A stretch of DNA of 64,000 bases, from the NCBI GenBank assembly GCA_009809945.1, contig WTPW01001610.1, positions 97,691 to 161,690 of the forward strand, written 5' to 3'. Both the position numbers and the translations under genes were made by a program. Positions within the stretch are counted from its first letter, which is position 1, and every line of letters starts with the position of its first letter. The notes beneath the pieces are model-generated. The model was not told where the DNA came from, did no database searches, and saw only the letters and a list, made by a program, of their open reading frames with translations. This document shows positions 34,015-45,490 of the stretch, one piece after another. The DNA comes from Gigaspora margarita (lineage: Eukaryota; Glomeromycota; Glomeromycetes; Diversisporales; Gigasporaceae).

Positions 34015-35213
34015 AGCTCTTAAGCAGCCACGCTAATACTTTATTAACTCTGTTTGCATTTACAATTGTACCTACATAATGCTCGATTAATACTTAAGTT
34101 TAGCATCACCCGGGCATCTCGATGGTACCTAAATACTATGGATACCTAAGTGCGACCTGCGGCACTACCCGGACAACAAATTGGTGTAGGAGTAGGAAGC
34201 TTTATCTAGCTACTTAAAGCCAAAACAAAAAGGCCTTCCCCTTTTTGTGACAAGCTTAAATGTCTTCCTATCTTCTTTCTTTCCTCAACATTTCAAGGAC
34301 GCTTGTCAACATTACTACCTTTCCTTAATCCTCCTTACCTAGCCCCAAGGACAAGGAACATTAAATCCAGGCCCATACGAATAAATTTTATTCTAGAAAA
34401 AAGGAAATATAAAAGGGGGTACTACTACAAAACCTACACGAAATCCAATAAAGAACAAATATAAAATGAGAATAGACAAAACAAGAAAAAAAGAAAAGTA
34501 AAATAAAATTGACATCGTTCATAAGAACTAATTTAAAAATTATATAGACTGCATAAAGCATATAGCTTTACCAAAGTACTATATTTACATATATAGAAGA
34601 AGCGATAGAAAGGTAACATACTAAAACTAAAACTCAAACTACGCCAGTGTCGGGATGCGTCGTAAAAAATTTCAATACAGTTCGGTTTCTACGTGTCCAC
34701 GTGTCATTCATTGTTTGTTCCAAATGAATCCAAAACGCACTCGTGACTTGATCCAATTCGGTAGGCGCTTTTCCAATTCGGAAGAAGCAAACACTGCTGA
34801 TCTTTAGGAGGGGGTAAGCCAGATTCCCCACTTATTGGCAAAATTTTGAAAATTCTAAAAGGCAACGAGAAAATGATCGAAGGAGGTACCAAATATAAAG
34901 GAGTTGGTAGGAGTTACGCTCAGCATAATAACACATCTCAAAACTAAACTCTAGGTCGGTGCCTACTACTTCTTTGCTCAATAGTGCCAAGCAAGAGGTC
35001 TACTAATGGTAAGTGATAAACTCTAAGCTTGTCGGCAGGTAGTCTATGAACTTTACCTCTAAACAACAAGTGCCGCTCACTGTAGGCTTTATTTGGTAGA
35101 GCCAATTTACTATTTTATGTGTTAAATATAAAGTTTTCATAGGTCGGTCGTCTTGAAATTTTTGGTACGAGGGATCATTGGAAAGAGTTGTCAAAAATTT
35201 TTTGTAATCCTTG
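33992..35213 (-). mobile_element. Poly(A) retroposon R2 with 14-bp TSD
   Basis: Read on the minus strand, the copy ends in AATAAA (complement at 34040-34045) followed about 26 bp later by poly(A) (T run at 33992-34014). A perfect 14-bp duplication, TTTTAATCTGATTT, lies at 33978-33991 and 35214-35227. It shares the AACACTGCTGATCTTT and GATAAACTCTAAGCTTGTC blocks with R1, R4 and R6. These marks are those of target-primed reverse transcription of a Pol II-like transcript by a LINE in trans. Antisense frames at 34634, 34704 and 35003 have no domain. Confidence 0.8.
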
Positions 35214-35877
35214 TTTTAATCTGATTTCATTATAATCCATAACAATAATAAATATATATATGTATATATGCATGCAATCAGTTCGATTATAGGTAGAGGT
35301 CTTAGTGGATCAAGTTGGGTCAGATTTGGGTCTAATCCAGGTTAGATCCACTTGGGTCAAAATCTGAGCTAGGTCTAACCCACCTTATGTCAAATCCAAC
35401 CTGGGTCTGATCTGGTTCATGTCAAACCCAACTCGGGTCTAATCCAATCCAACCCAATCTGGGTTGAACCTGGATCGATAATAGTTGCTACATAGTAAAG
35501 TCTAAATTTTACTATATGAATAATAATGATTGCTTAAGTAAACTTGTTTGGAAGATTAAAATGTATATATCAGCAAAATAAATATACAAAATCTTTTGAA
35601 CAAAATTGTATGCCAAAATTTTTCAGCAATTGACGCAAAATAGGGCAAATAAAAACAATGCAACCCCGTATCTAATTATCCTTTTTTAGGGTTGCAGGTG
35701 GTAATATTTTGTATATTATCACAATAATAAATAAAGGGATGCCTATTTCCACCATGGTATTTTGCTATTTCTACCATGATTATACAAGAATTTCTATTTT
35801 TAGTATTTAATATAATATATTATAAATTTACTATATTTCTAACTCTAACACTAATAAGTAAACCTTCTTTAATTTCT

Positions 35878-36523
35878 AGTTAAAAGTTGTAGAGCTCACT
35901 TTCTGATTCTAATGGTAGTTAAATTATCAAAATCGGTCCAGTGGATCCCAAGATACTTGGGATCAAAGAAGAGAACATAGGGATCAGCAAATTCACTGTT
36001 ATACAAACTATTCATTTTTCTTTACATACATTTTGAAAAGTTTTTTTATCGTAGTGAAAAATTTTACTAAGTAACTAATAAAACTCGTCTTAAGAAACTA
36101 GCATTTTTTTGAGCCAAAGAACAAATTTACTTAAGAGCCCAAAGTCAATTATGATGATAAAATTCTGTGCAAATCACGATTTTTCGTTTGACAGTTTTTT
36201 TCTAACTTCTTTACATACATTTTGAGAAGTTTTTTATTGTATTGAAAATTTTACTAAGAAAATATTAAAACTCATCTTAAGAAACTAGCATTTTTTTGAG
36301 CCAAAGAGCAACTTTACTTAAGAACTCAAAGTCAATTGTGATAATAAAATTCTATGCAAATCACGATTTTCATTTGACGACGGTTCTATGCTTTGTGTAA
36401 CAGTGAATTTGCTGATCCTTATGTTCTCTTTTTTGATCCCAAGTATCTTGGGATCCACTAGGCCGATTGTGATGATTTAACTACCATTAGAATCAGAAAG
36501 GTGAGCTCTACAACTTTCAATTA
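35878..36523. mobile_element. Fold-back with two ~189-bp tandem units
   Basis: The arms begin TAGTTAAAAGTTGTAGAGCT and, from the right, TAATTGAAAGTTGTAGAGCT. They continue through the palindrome GATCCCAAGATACTTGGGATC-like block to AGCAAATTCACTGTTA. Between them CTTTACATACATTTTGA-type units start at 36020 and 36209. Architecture (inverted arms with an AAGATA..TATCTT palindrome around tandem units) is like 15793-16881. The unit contains CTTAAGAGCCCAAAGT, shared with the MITE at 1-147. Confidence 0.65.
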
Positions 36524-36524
36524 G

Positions 36525-36752
36525 GGGCCAAATCATTTTTAGTAAAAATTTTTTAATTTTTAAATTAAAATATCTTGACAACTATTTAATCAAATTTGGC
36601 AAAATTTTTTTATTTTAATCTTGAAATTATATAGAATTAAAATAAAAAAAATTTATTAAATTTATTAAAATAGTTGTTAAGATATTTAAGCTTAAAATCA
36701 AGAAAACTTTTACTTAGAAAAAATTTGTCCCTTTTCTATTGACTCACTCCTA
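36525..36752. mobile_element. MITE of the 20589/30777 family, left end clipped
   Basis: The interior (AAATCATTTTTAGTAAAA, AAAATATCTTGACAACTA) and right end (TTGTCCCTTTTCTATTGACT) match the family, but the first ~15 bases of the left end are missing at the junction with the fold-back ending at 36523. Confidence 0.65.
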
Positions 36753-39124
36753 TATATTATTATACAAAAAAAAAATAAAAAAAATGATAAAAAAAAATGA
36801 AAAAACAAAAACGAAATGAAAAAAAACAGTATTTAAAATACTTTCACATTTCGTCTCATATAATTCTATAAAAAACTAGCTCTACACGCTTATTTTTGCT
36901 CACTCCTAGTTAGCTATTATTTAGCTTCTTTGTTTTAACTATTGTTTTGCTTTGGCTATTTCTTTTGTTTTGGCTATTATCTTCATTTTGCTCTTTTTTT
37001 TTTAAAAACTAGTAGAGAAGTGAAAAAATAAAAAAAACCACTTCTCAAAAGTGTTGGTATTCTTGCAAATTGTTGAAAAATCTAGTTTGTTCTTGCAAAG
37101 TGCTGGAGAAGTTAGAGTTGGTGTTCTTGTAAAGTGCTAGAAAAATTAGATTGTTTTTTTTGCAAAATGCTGAAGAAGTTAGAGATATAAAATAAAAATT
37201 AAAAAATAAGTAAAAAAATAAATGAAAAAACAAAAAATATAAGCAAATTGATAAAAAAAAATAAAAGAAGCCCCAAATCTTCATTTCTCTAAAAATTTAG
37301 AAATTGCCAAAAGCCAAGTTAATGTTTGCAAAATGGTAAAAAAGTTTGGGTTGGTTTTTTTCAAAGTGCCAGGAAGTAAGAATTGTATTCTCATAAAGTG
37401 CCAGAATAAAATAAATTAATAAAAAACAATTTTTAAAAAAAAACAAAAACAAAAAGTGTCAAATGAAAAAATAAATATAGTGAAACCTTGCGAAAAGTTG
37501 CACTTTAGTAAAACTATTTTCTTTAAAGAAATGTTCTTGAAATTTAGAAATTGCAGAGAAATAGTTGTGTTCAGAGAAATAGTTGTATTCTTGCAAAATG
37601 TTGGGAATCTAAGTTGGCTTGCAAAGTCAAATCAGTATTTCTTCAAAGTCTAAAAAGTTGTAGGTCACCAGAGAAGTTAGATTGGTGTTTTGAAAAGTGC
37701 TGAAATAAAAAGAAAAAAATTAAAAAATAAATAAAAAAAAAAAGAGGAAAAAAAATAAAGCAAAGAGAAAAAAAAACAAAAAAAAACAATATAAAAAGAT
37801 CTAATTAAAAACAAAAGATCAATCTGATCTAGCAATATAGAGTTTGTAGATTATATTCAAACATCATCGAAATATTTTGAAATGTACTCTCAGTTTACAA
37901 ATTTGCTGATCCAGGTTGGTTTCCCAGATCTAAAATATTTGAAATATTTCGAAAAATATTTTGATTCTACTTTTGAAATATTTCGAAATCGTTTCAAAAT
38001 ATTTCAAAACCTAAAATTTTGAAATTTATTGCATTTAGCAAAATCTTTTGAAAGATATTGCAGGTTTGCAAGATCTTTCAAAAAATTTCACTACTATAAA
38101 CTTGCTGATATATATCAGATATAGAAAAAATTTTATTATTTGACTTTAATTTTTACATTTAATAAAAAAATTAAAATTCTTTTAAAAAATATGTTGACAA
38201 ATATAAAAATTAAAAGTTAATAATAAAATGTTAGATATATGCATTTTGTTCTCCCAAACATATTTACTTGAGTAGATTTTATCAATTTATATAGTAAAAT
38301 TTGACTTACTATGTAGTGACTACTTGTGATCATTGAATATAATCTGTTTTGTATCTGATTTGATCTGGGTGTCTCTGACCCAGATCTGATCCAACTCATG
38401 TTTTATCTGACTCAACCTGATCAGGGTTGAGTCAGACCCAAGTTGGGTTGGGTCATACCTGATTTAGCTAAGACCCCTAATTATTGGAAGTTAGTGGTCA
38501 GATTTCAGATTGCACAAACTCTTTCTATCAACTGATAATCTGAAAAGGTGTGTTATGTGACCTTTGCTTGTTTTGATTAGTAAATAGGCCAAAAATATAT
38601 AATTTATATTCTCTAACCAGAGATATATAGAAAAGCCTATAAAATAAATTATTAAAATAATAAAATTATTTAAATAAAATTAAATAAAAATTTATATAAA
38701 TATTAATTTAAAAAAAGAATTGTTAAATAAAATTAAATAAAAATTGAAATTTATATAATATTAATTTAATGGTGTGGTGACTTAGAGAAGTTGGTAAGTT
38801 GTCACCCCTCAAGTGTCAGATCTAGGGTTCAAATCCCACTAGCAACACTTTGAAAAATAGACCTGTGTTCTGGTAACTGTTTCTCGTCGATAGGTTGGGT
38901 ACACTACCTGTAGTCCTTGGTATACCATCTCGAAGAGAGCCTTCAGGTGCACAATATCCAAGAAACCAGAAAAATGGAAACCCATTTGGCAAGCCCTGAG
39001 TAGAAAGGTAGCAAAGATCTTTAATGGTGCTACCAAAGTTGGAATATCAGAAACCGGAGCTGAAAAATCAGATGACAAACCCTCGAGAAGGGGATCCACC
39101 AACCTGGCTGCTGGAGTCACACCA

Positions 39125-39657
39125 GAGGGGGGCATTCATAAATTATGTTATGCTTGAGGGGGGTCCCAAAAATATAACGATTTTCCAATATGTAGGGGGT
39201 TCCCTCTAGCATAATGCAATTTTTTTATAAAAATATGTCTAAACTTGACCCAGTAGTCCAAATTGGATAGTTTTGGTACCATTCAAATCGTCTTGAGGAG
39301 AGGATTCGAATAGTACCAATTTCATTTGATTTGGATTACTGGATCACATTTTATTAACGAAATACTATTGGTTATTATGTTTTTTTATAAAATTACTATA
39401 AAATCAATAGTATTTCATTAATAAAACGTGATCCAGTGATCCAAATGAAATTATTTTGGTACCATTGGATTCGTCTCATAGAGACGAATCGAATGGTACC
39501 AAAATCATCCAGATTGGATTACTGGGTCATAATATATTCAAGTTTTTGTAAAATTATATAAATAAATATACGGATTTTTAAAATTTTTTTATATAGTAGA
39601 GGGAGGGATCAAGAGCTACTATGTAGGGGTACATAACGTTATTTATGGATGCCCTCA
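39125..39657. mobile_element. Palindromic insertion inside retroposon copy C
   Basis: The ends GGGGGGCATTCATAAATTAT and, from the right, GAGGGCATCCATAAATAACG are inverted. The interior has two inverted modules around TTTTGGTACCATTSRATTCG. Comparison with copy A shows continuous family sequence (CACCAGA then AGAAAAAG) once it is removed, with AGA as a possible 3-bp duplication. Exact edges are uncertain by 1-3 bases. Confidence 0.65.
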
Positions 39658-39891
39658 GAAAAAGAACCTATGTTCTAGCAATAGGTACCAAGTAAAAAAA
39701 GCCATATCAACCCTTTCGGGCTAACTAGTTTGGAAGTTTGTAGATCTGGTGTAAGGACCAGTAGGATGGTAGAGATAGGTGCTAGGATTGGAGCGAACCT
39801 GGCAAGGGTGAAAGTAGGTAATAGTAAAAAGTTACTGAAGTGTAGGTAATATCTGTGTGGGACAGGGACTGCTCTACCAAGTGTTTCCAAG

Positions 39892-39993
39892 TAGAGTTGT
39901 TAATGGAGCACTCCATTTACTTCATTTTAATAGGAATACTCCAGAGTATTACTATTAAAATAAAGTAAATGGAGTGCTCCATTAACAACCTTA
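39892..39993. mobile_element. ~100-bp hAT-like hairpin MITE in copy C
   Basis: TAGAGTTGTTAATGGAGCAC and, from the right, TAAGGTTGTTAATGGAGCAC form a near-perfect hairpin. The flanks TTTCCAAG and TTCACAAG match 6 of 8. Copy A reads straight through (AAGTGTTTTGCAAGGATAAA), giving the empty site. The ends resemble the MITE at 56399. Confidence 0.7.
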
Positions 39994-40363
39994 TTCACAA
40001 GGATAAACTAGTCCTAAGGGGATTCTGTAATACATCCAGAACTGGCCTTGACTGACTTATGTAACGGAGAACTGTACCAGTAATACAAGGAGGACTGGCA
40101 GGAGGAGCAGAGACCAGAGGGTTTAAATAGGTAACCCTCTAGTTGGGTTGCAGGTATGGCAACTAGTGTAGAACCTTTGGGCAGACTACTTAAATTAGAC
40201 AACCAAAACTTGTATGTGTGGCTAGTTGTACTCTCATCTATGTAACAAATATCTGGGTGCTACTAGAGGCACCTGTAGTCTAATTTACTTGAATAAAAAC
40301 CTTTACCCAAAGCAAAAACTTTGACATAAAAAAAATAAAAAATAAAAATAAATATTAATTTAA

Positions 40364-41892
40364 AAAACAGAATTGTTAAATAAAATTAAATAAAAATTGA
40401 AATTTATATAAATATTAATTTAAAAAAAAGAATTATCAATAAAAAAATAAATAAATAAAAATTTATATAAAAATTAATTTAAAAAAAAAATTATTAAATA
40501 AAAAAAATAAAATTTTAAATTAAGATTAAAAAATCAAACAAAAAAAATCAAAGATTTTGTTAGCCAATAAATTTAAAATCAAATGTAACTCAAAATTTAT
40601 TAACTTATATTATATGATCTTAAAAACTTGATTGGCTAGCAAAATTTTTGTACAGTATTTTTTTTTAAAAAAAAATTGATTTTTTTTATTTTGTTTGTTT
40701 TGTCTTTTATTTCTGGATTATACTATAAAAATACAAATAGCTATTATTCTTTTGCTAATTGTGCAACTCACGCAGCTTTCTAGTATTGAATAATTTTTTT
40801 CTTTAATTGTTATACTAACAGATCATAGGTTGTATTACTTTGTATAACTAACTATTATCCTAACAGGTTGTATAATGCATTTACTTCAATATGAATAACT
40901 ATTTTAATTATAAGTCACCTAATCCTTATTACCCATTTAACTATTATCCTAACAGACTATTTTGGAAAACTTACTGGAGAAGAGAGTCGATATGACCAGA
41001 ACAAATATTGGGTTAGCAGAAAAAAAAGTCTACTTATGAACATTAACAGTACTAAAATATACTTTGAACAATTACACAATGATTATTTTATACTTACTAA
41101 TTAATTCACTTAAACTGTATTTTACTCTTATACTTACTTTTCTTTGATTATTATATTGATCAATCAATCAATTGAACATATGACCATAAATGGTCTTTCA
41201 TATATCCAAATTCAAGTTAATTCAAAACAAAATCTACTTCAATACTTATATATCGAGCAGACTTTTCTTATTTTTTATTTTTTATTTTTTAATTTTTTTT
41301 GTTTTATTTTTTAATTTTTTTTTGAATTTTATTAATAATTTAAAATATTTTTTAATTTAAACTATAATTTTTTTTAATTGTTTTTTTTTACTTAAACAGT
41401 AAAATTTTACTTTAGAAAAAAATTATTTTGTTTTTAAATATATTCTAATTGTTTCAATTAAAAAGTTAGAAGTATTTTTTTTTAATTTGGTTTATTTTAC
41501 TTAATTTATTTATTTTATAAAGGTTAATTGCTTTGTAACCATGTTTACAGTAACTGCATCCTAATCAAGCCAATCAAATTCAAAGATCAGATGTAATATT
41601 ACACATTTAAAAAGTTAAAACAAACATTCACTTTGCCAAAAAATTGTTTCTAAATCAAAATTTCATATATAAAACTACCTTCTGGCTTCTAACAAAAAAA
41701 TTCTTTGCTAAATTTTAATAAACATATATATAGCCTTTTCAAACCAAGTTTCACTCTAATTCTAAACTTAATCACACAGTTTTATTCTTATAAAAAATTT
41801 GTTTTGATAGTTATGTTACATCTGATCTTAGTTATAGTTACTATAACCTATGGTTACAAATCAATTAATCTATTTTATAATTATTTTTAAAT
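40364..41892. other. AT-rich DNA, no gene seen
   Basis: TTTTTTAATTTTTTTTGTTT-like runs at 41270-41480 and short frames without domains. Nothing else recognised. Confidence 0.35.
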
Positions 41893-42560
41893 ATATCAGA
41901 AAAGGTGGTAGTGAATTGAAATAGTTGTAGAAAAAAACCTGTATCAGAAAGTGGTAGTATTAAAGGAGTGGTGATATTAGAAAAAATGTTATTAGGAAGG
42001 GTGATATTGGAAAAGAGGTATCAGGGAAGGAAGGTGCCAGAAAATAATGGTGTTTAGAAAAAAATAGTATTTGAAAAGAGTAATATTGGAAAAGGGAAAG
42101 GTAGTATTGAAAAGGGTGGCATGGTGAATGCATGGTGTTTAGAAAAAGGGTGTTAGGGAAGGTGGTGTTGGAAAAGAATAGTATTTGAAAAAATTGGTAT
42201 TAGAGAAGAGTAATGTTGGAGAAAAATGATTATCAGATAAGTGGTAATGTAGAGAACAGGATAGTTGTTAAAAAATATTTGTAAAGTAAATACAGCCAGA
42301 TCTCTCTAAATGCAAGTTGTTGGGCCAAACTTTTGATAGCTTGTATTTAGAGAACAATAAGAAAAATTGTATTTATAGAAGTTAGAAATGTATTTGGACC
42401 AGAATTTAATGTTGCATTTAGAGAGGTGTTGCATTTAGAGAGGTTGCATTTAGGGAGGTCTGACTAAAGTTGTCAGATAGGCAGTTGTGTTAAGGAAGAG
42501 GTTGTTAAAGAGTTGGGGAGGAGATTGCAAGAGAATAATTGTTGAGAATGAAATAATACC
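41893..42560. repeat. Degenerate minisatellite (G/A-rich strand)
   Basis: Loosely repeated GGTATTRGAAAAGGGT-like units, the inverse of 27231-27900. A small inverted-repeat element interrupts it at 42297-42462. Confidence 0.5.
42297..42462. mobile_element. MITE, CAGATCTCTCTAAATGCAA ends
   Basis: CAGATCTCTCTAAATGCAA at the left pairs with CAGACCTCCCTAAATGCAA from the right. The right arm has three tandem GTTGCATTTAGAGAG-type units. No target duplication is clear. Confidence 0.6.
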
Positions 42561-42973
42561 AAACTATTAAATTTTTAATTTTTTCAAGTTTCAAAATTTT
42601 GGCATAGTTTTAGAGTTTTAGACTTTCAGTTAAGTTTAGTTAAGTTTTAGCTTGAAGGGTAATACCTAAAACTAATAATACCAGTTTTGGTTTTGGTTAG
42701 CCCAAAACTATAAGGTTTTTGGCAGCATTATTAGTTATATATAAAAATAAAAATAATATGAAAGTGTTTTGAAAAAAGTAAAATGAAAATTTTTTCTAGA
42801 ATATTTTATTAGATCTAGTTTTTTTTTTTTCATTTTATATTAGTAATATTATATCCTGTATATTTTTGGCCTTTTTTTCTTTTTTTTATATTTATTTTTT
42901 ATTACTTTGGTTAGAGCTAAAACCTCTATCCAGATATTTTTTTATATTCAAATTAATCTAGTTTTATCATAGT

Positions 42974-43835
42974 TAGAGATCTTAATTGTTCAAAAAATAA
43001 GCATTCAAATATTTATTTGGTCAATCTTGTTAATATTCGAATATTTATTCAAAAATTTTGAATGAATATTCAAATCTTCATTGAATATTTATTAAATATT
43101 AAATATATATTAGATATATACTGGATAGTAGTGTTGTACATTTTGACTGTCCACAGCCTTTTTTGGCTTGTTTATGTCCAATATTGTCCAAACATCCAAG
43201 ATTGTCCAAAGCTTGTTCAGGCTTTAATAATTAATAAACCTGTCTAAAAATATATAACTATATATTGTTTTAGGTGCTAAATACATTCCAGTTAAAATTA
43301 AAATAGGTTATCTTAATAAAATTTTAAGTAATTTTACTTTATTTAATTGTTCAAAATTGTCCAAAGTTGTCCAAATTATTGTTTAGAGTTGTTTTATGAC
43401 AATACTGCTAGATAGCAAAAAATATCCAATATTTATAATTCAAGAATAAATAATTTTGCAAAAATTTTTTTAACAGATTTGTTGTTTTTATTTAAAGTTA
43501 CAATTCTATTGAAGTAAATGTTTATTTAATTTATAATTATAAAAAGTTATAATATTTGAAAGTTTATATATATTTAAAAAATTTGATAAAAAATTAGTCT
43601 ATATTTTTTAACCAATTAGAATTCATTACACAAAATTAGCCAATCATATTTAATTATATAATCTCAAAATTTGTTATTTTAAAAAAATTATATTCAATAA
43701 ATATTTACTGAATATATTTAATGAAAATTTTAAATATTCAAATATTCATTTGGTGAAAAATTAAATATTCAAATATTCAAATATTTAAAAATTTAGTGAA
43801 TATTTGAATATTACATTCATCAGATTAGATCTCTA
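42974..43835. mobile_element. Non-autonomous hAT-like element with perfect 8-bp TSD
   Basis: The ends TAGAGATCTTAATTG and TAGAGATCTAATCTG are inverted, flanked by a perfect 8-bp duplication ATCATAGT (42966-42973, 43836-43843). The arms are ATTCAAATATT iterations. The centre (about 43126-43410) has TAGTAGTGTTGT / TAGCAGTATTGT inverted ends around at least five TTGTCCAAA-like units and may be a nested MITE. No coding capacity; the frame at 43062-43247 is spurious. Confidence 0.85.
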
Positions 43836-44079
43836 ATCATAGTATATATCTGGATTTAAATTTAAATTCAAATTTATTTATTTCCAGATATAAAAACACT
43901 ACTATCATATTATATCATATAATATAGTATATATTTGAATAAATAAAACTAGATAGAGATATTAACTCTAACTTTGATTATTCATTTGGATAGTATAATT
44001 TTTTTCTATTTTATCTTTCTCTTTTATTTTCTATATTTGTTTAATTTTTTTTAGTAGAATTACAAGTCGAAATCAATAT

Positions 44080-44350
44080 ATCCTACACATATTTTTCATA
44101 TATCTGGTACTCTAATATGTGTAGATTATATATAGAATATGTGTGTCTGATAATAAATATTAGATACCAGATAGATAATAGATAGGTGCCAAAAGAAATC
44201 AATAAAAATCAATCATATATCTAATACATATCAGGTACATATTAGGTAAACTATCAAATACCCAATATGTGTAAAATTGTACAGGATATCAGATATATAT
44301 TGTATATATATACCATATATATCATATATATATTATATCAGATATATATA
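44080..44350. repeat. Dispersed AT-rich repeat, empty-site copy
   Basis: CAAGTACTCTAATATATAT-like, GATAATAAATATTAGRTAC and AGATAGATAACAGATAGGTG-like blocks match 48200-48365 and 48667-48760. The site where that copy carries a MITE reads AATACATATCAGGTACATAT here, without an insertion. Confidence 0.6.
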
Positions 44351-44589
44351 TTATATATATATTGTGCGTCAAATTGAAACTTGTATCAGATTGAATCTGA
44401 TGCATGTCAGATGACCATTATTTGACCAGCATTAAATGATCAGCAACAGCTGGCCTAAACTAACTTCTAACTTTATTATAAATTTACCCCAACTCTAATC
44501 TAATTTAGGCCAGATTTCATCTAATGCAAAAATCGATCTAACATACAACATATATATCCTATATTTATATAAATAATTTATAAAATAAA

Positions 44590-45290
44590 TGAAACTGTTT
44601 CAAAACTATATATTATACTAAATAAACTAATAAGGCTATTTATAACAATATAGTTTTCCAGATTTAAGCAGTTCTAAAAATAGTAAATTCATCAAAAACA
44701 GTCCAGTATACCTCTTTTTATAGCTCCTTAAAGTTTTATAACAATTGTTTAAATTATATAATTTATAAATAATTATTGTAAAATTTTAAGAGGCTGTAAA
44801 AAATATTACTAGGCTATTTTAAATAATCTTGTTATTTTTAGAACTGTCTAAATCTAGAGAACAATATTTACTTAATCAGCCTAGTTGATTTACTTAATAC
44901 AAAACTTGGTTTTGTTATACTTTTATTTTTATTTTTATATTTTTAAAAATAAATAAAAAAGTGCACTAAAATCTAGATTAATACTAAGTAAATTGATTAG
45001 GCCAATTAATAAATATTGTTTTATAGATCAAGGCAATTCTAAAGATAAGATAATAAAAATTAGCCTAATAGATCTTTTTTTACAACTTTTTAAAGATTGT
45101 CTAAATTATATAATTTATATAACAATTATTATCAACAATTAGAAAGACTATAAAATAAGTTCTACTAGGCTGATTTTGGGGGTTTTTTTACTATCTTTAG
45201 AACTGTCTTGGTTTGAAAATAACTTTCTCTTAATCAATTTAGCTAATTTACTTAGTATAAAACTTAGTACCAATATACTTTTTAATTTTT
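44590..45290. repeat. Two tandem palindromic units
   Basis: Each ~330-bp unit is an imperfect palindrome: arms carry AGCCTAGTTGATTTACTTA / TAAATAAACTAATAAGGCT and TAGAACTGTCTAAAT / TTTAAGCAGTTCTA, with TTATATAATTTATA at the centre. The second unit starts near 44960 with the same order. Non-coding. Confidence 0.55.
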
Positions 45291-45490
45291 TTTTAATTTT
45301 TTTATGTTTTTATTTTAAAAAACTTCTAATAACTAAAAAAATTTGTTTATAAAATAGGTTCTTGCACTTTAATAAAAGTTTTTTTTTGTAAATTTTGTAT
45401 AAAAATTAATGTATAAATTTAAATTTAAAATATTTTAATATTAGTCTTTAATAAATTAAAATAATAATCAAAATTAATATATATTTAATT

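Larger units (their letters stand above)
35569..38109. mobile_element. Family X fold-back, copy 2 (nested)
   Basis: Ends ATCAGCAAAATAAATAT and, from the right, ATCAGCAAGTTTATAG. It shares with copy 1 GGGTTGCAGGTGGTAATA (near 35690), the TATTTTTGCTCACTCCTAGTT block (36890) and CTTGCAAAGTGCTGGAGAAG-type units (37090-37720). It lies inside the hAT-like element 35294-38479, with TATAT on both flanks. A fold-back (35878-36523) and a MITE (36525-36752) interrupt it. Confidence 0.6.
35294..38479. mobile_element. Non-autonomous hAT-like element, expanded by nested insertions
   Basis: Ends TAGAGGTCTTAG and, from the right, TAGGGGTCTTAG. The flanking 8-mers are ATTATAGG (35286-35293) and ATTATTGG (38480-38487), 7 of 8 matching. 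Both sub-terminal arms are about 200 bp of GGGTCTGACCCAACC-like repeats, then TTTACTATATA and AAGTAAACTTGTTTGG blocks. The uninterrupted sibling at 62668-63258 is only 591 bp, so most of the 3.2 kb is inserted DNA: family X at 35569-38109, itself invaded. Confidence 0.75.
38770..40350 (+). mobile_element. tRNA-headed retroposon, copy C (full head, two insertions)
   Basis: The head has a tRNA-like A-box region (GTGACTTAGAGAAGTTGG) and a perfect B box GGTTCAAATCC near 38827. The body matches copies A and B; the 3' end has AATAAA (40292) and an A-rich tail. A 13-bp duplication, AATATTAATTTAA, flanks it (38757-38769, 40351-40363). Without two later insertions (about 39125-39657 and 39892-39993) it is about 0.95 kb, long for a SINE. 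Pol III-type head and Pol II-type AATAAA in one unit is unusual. Confidence 0.75.
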
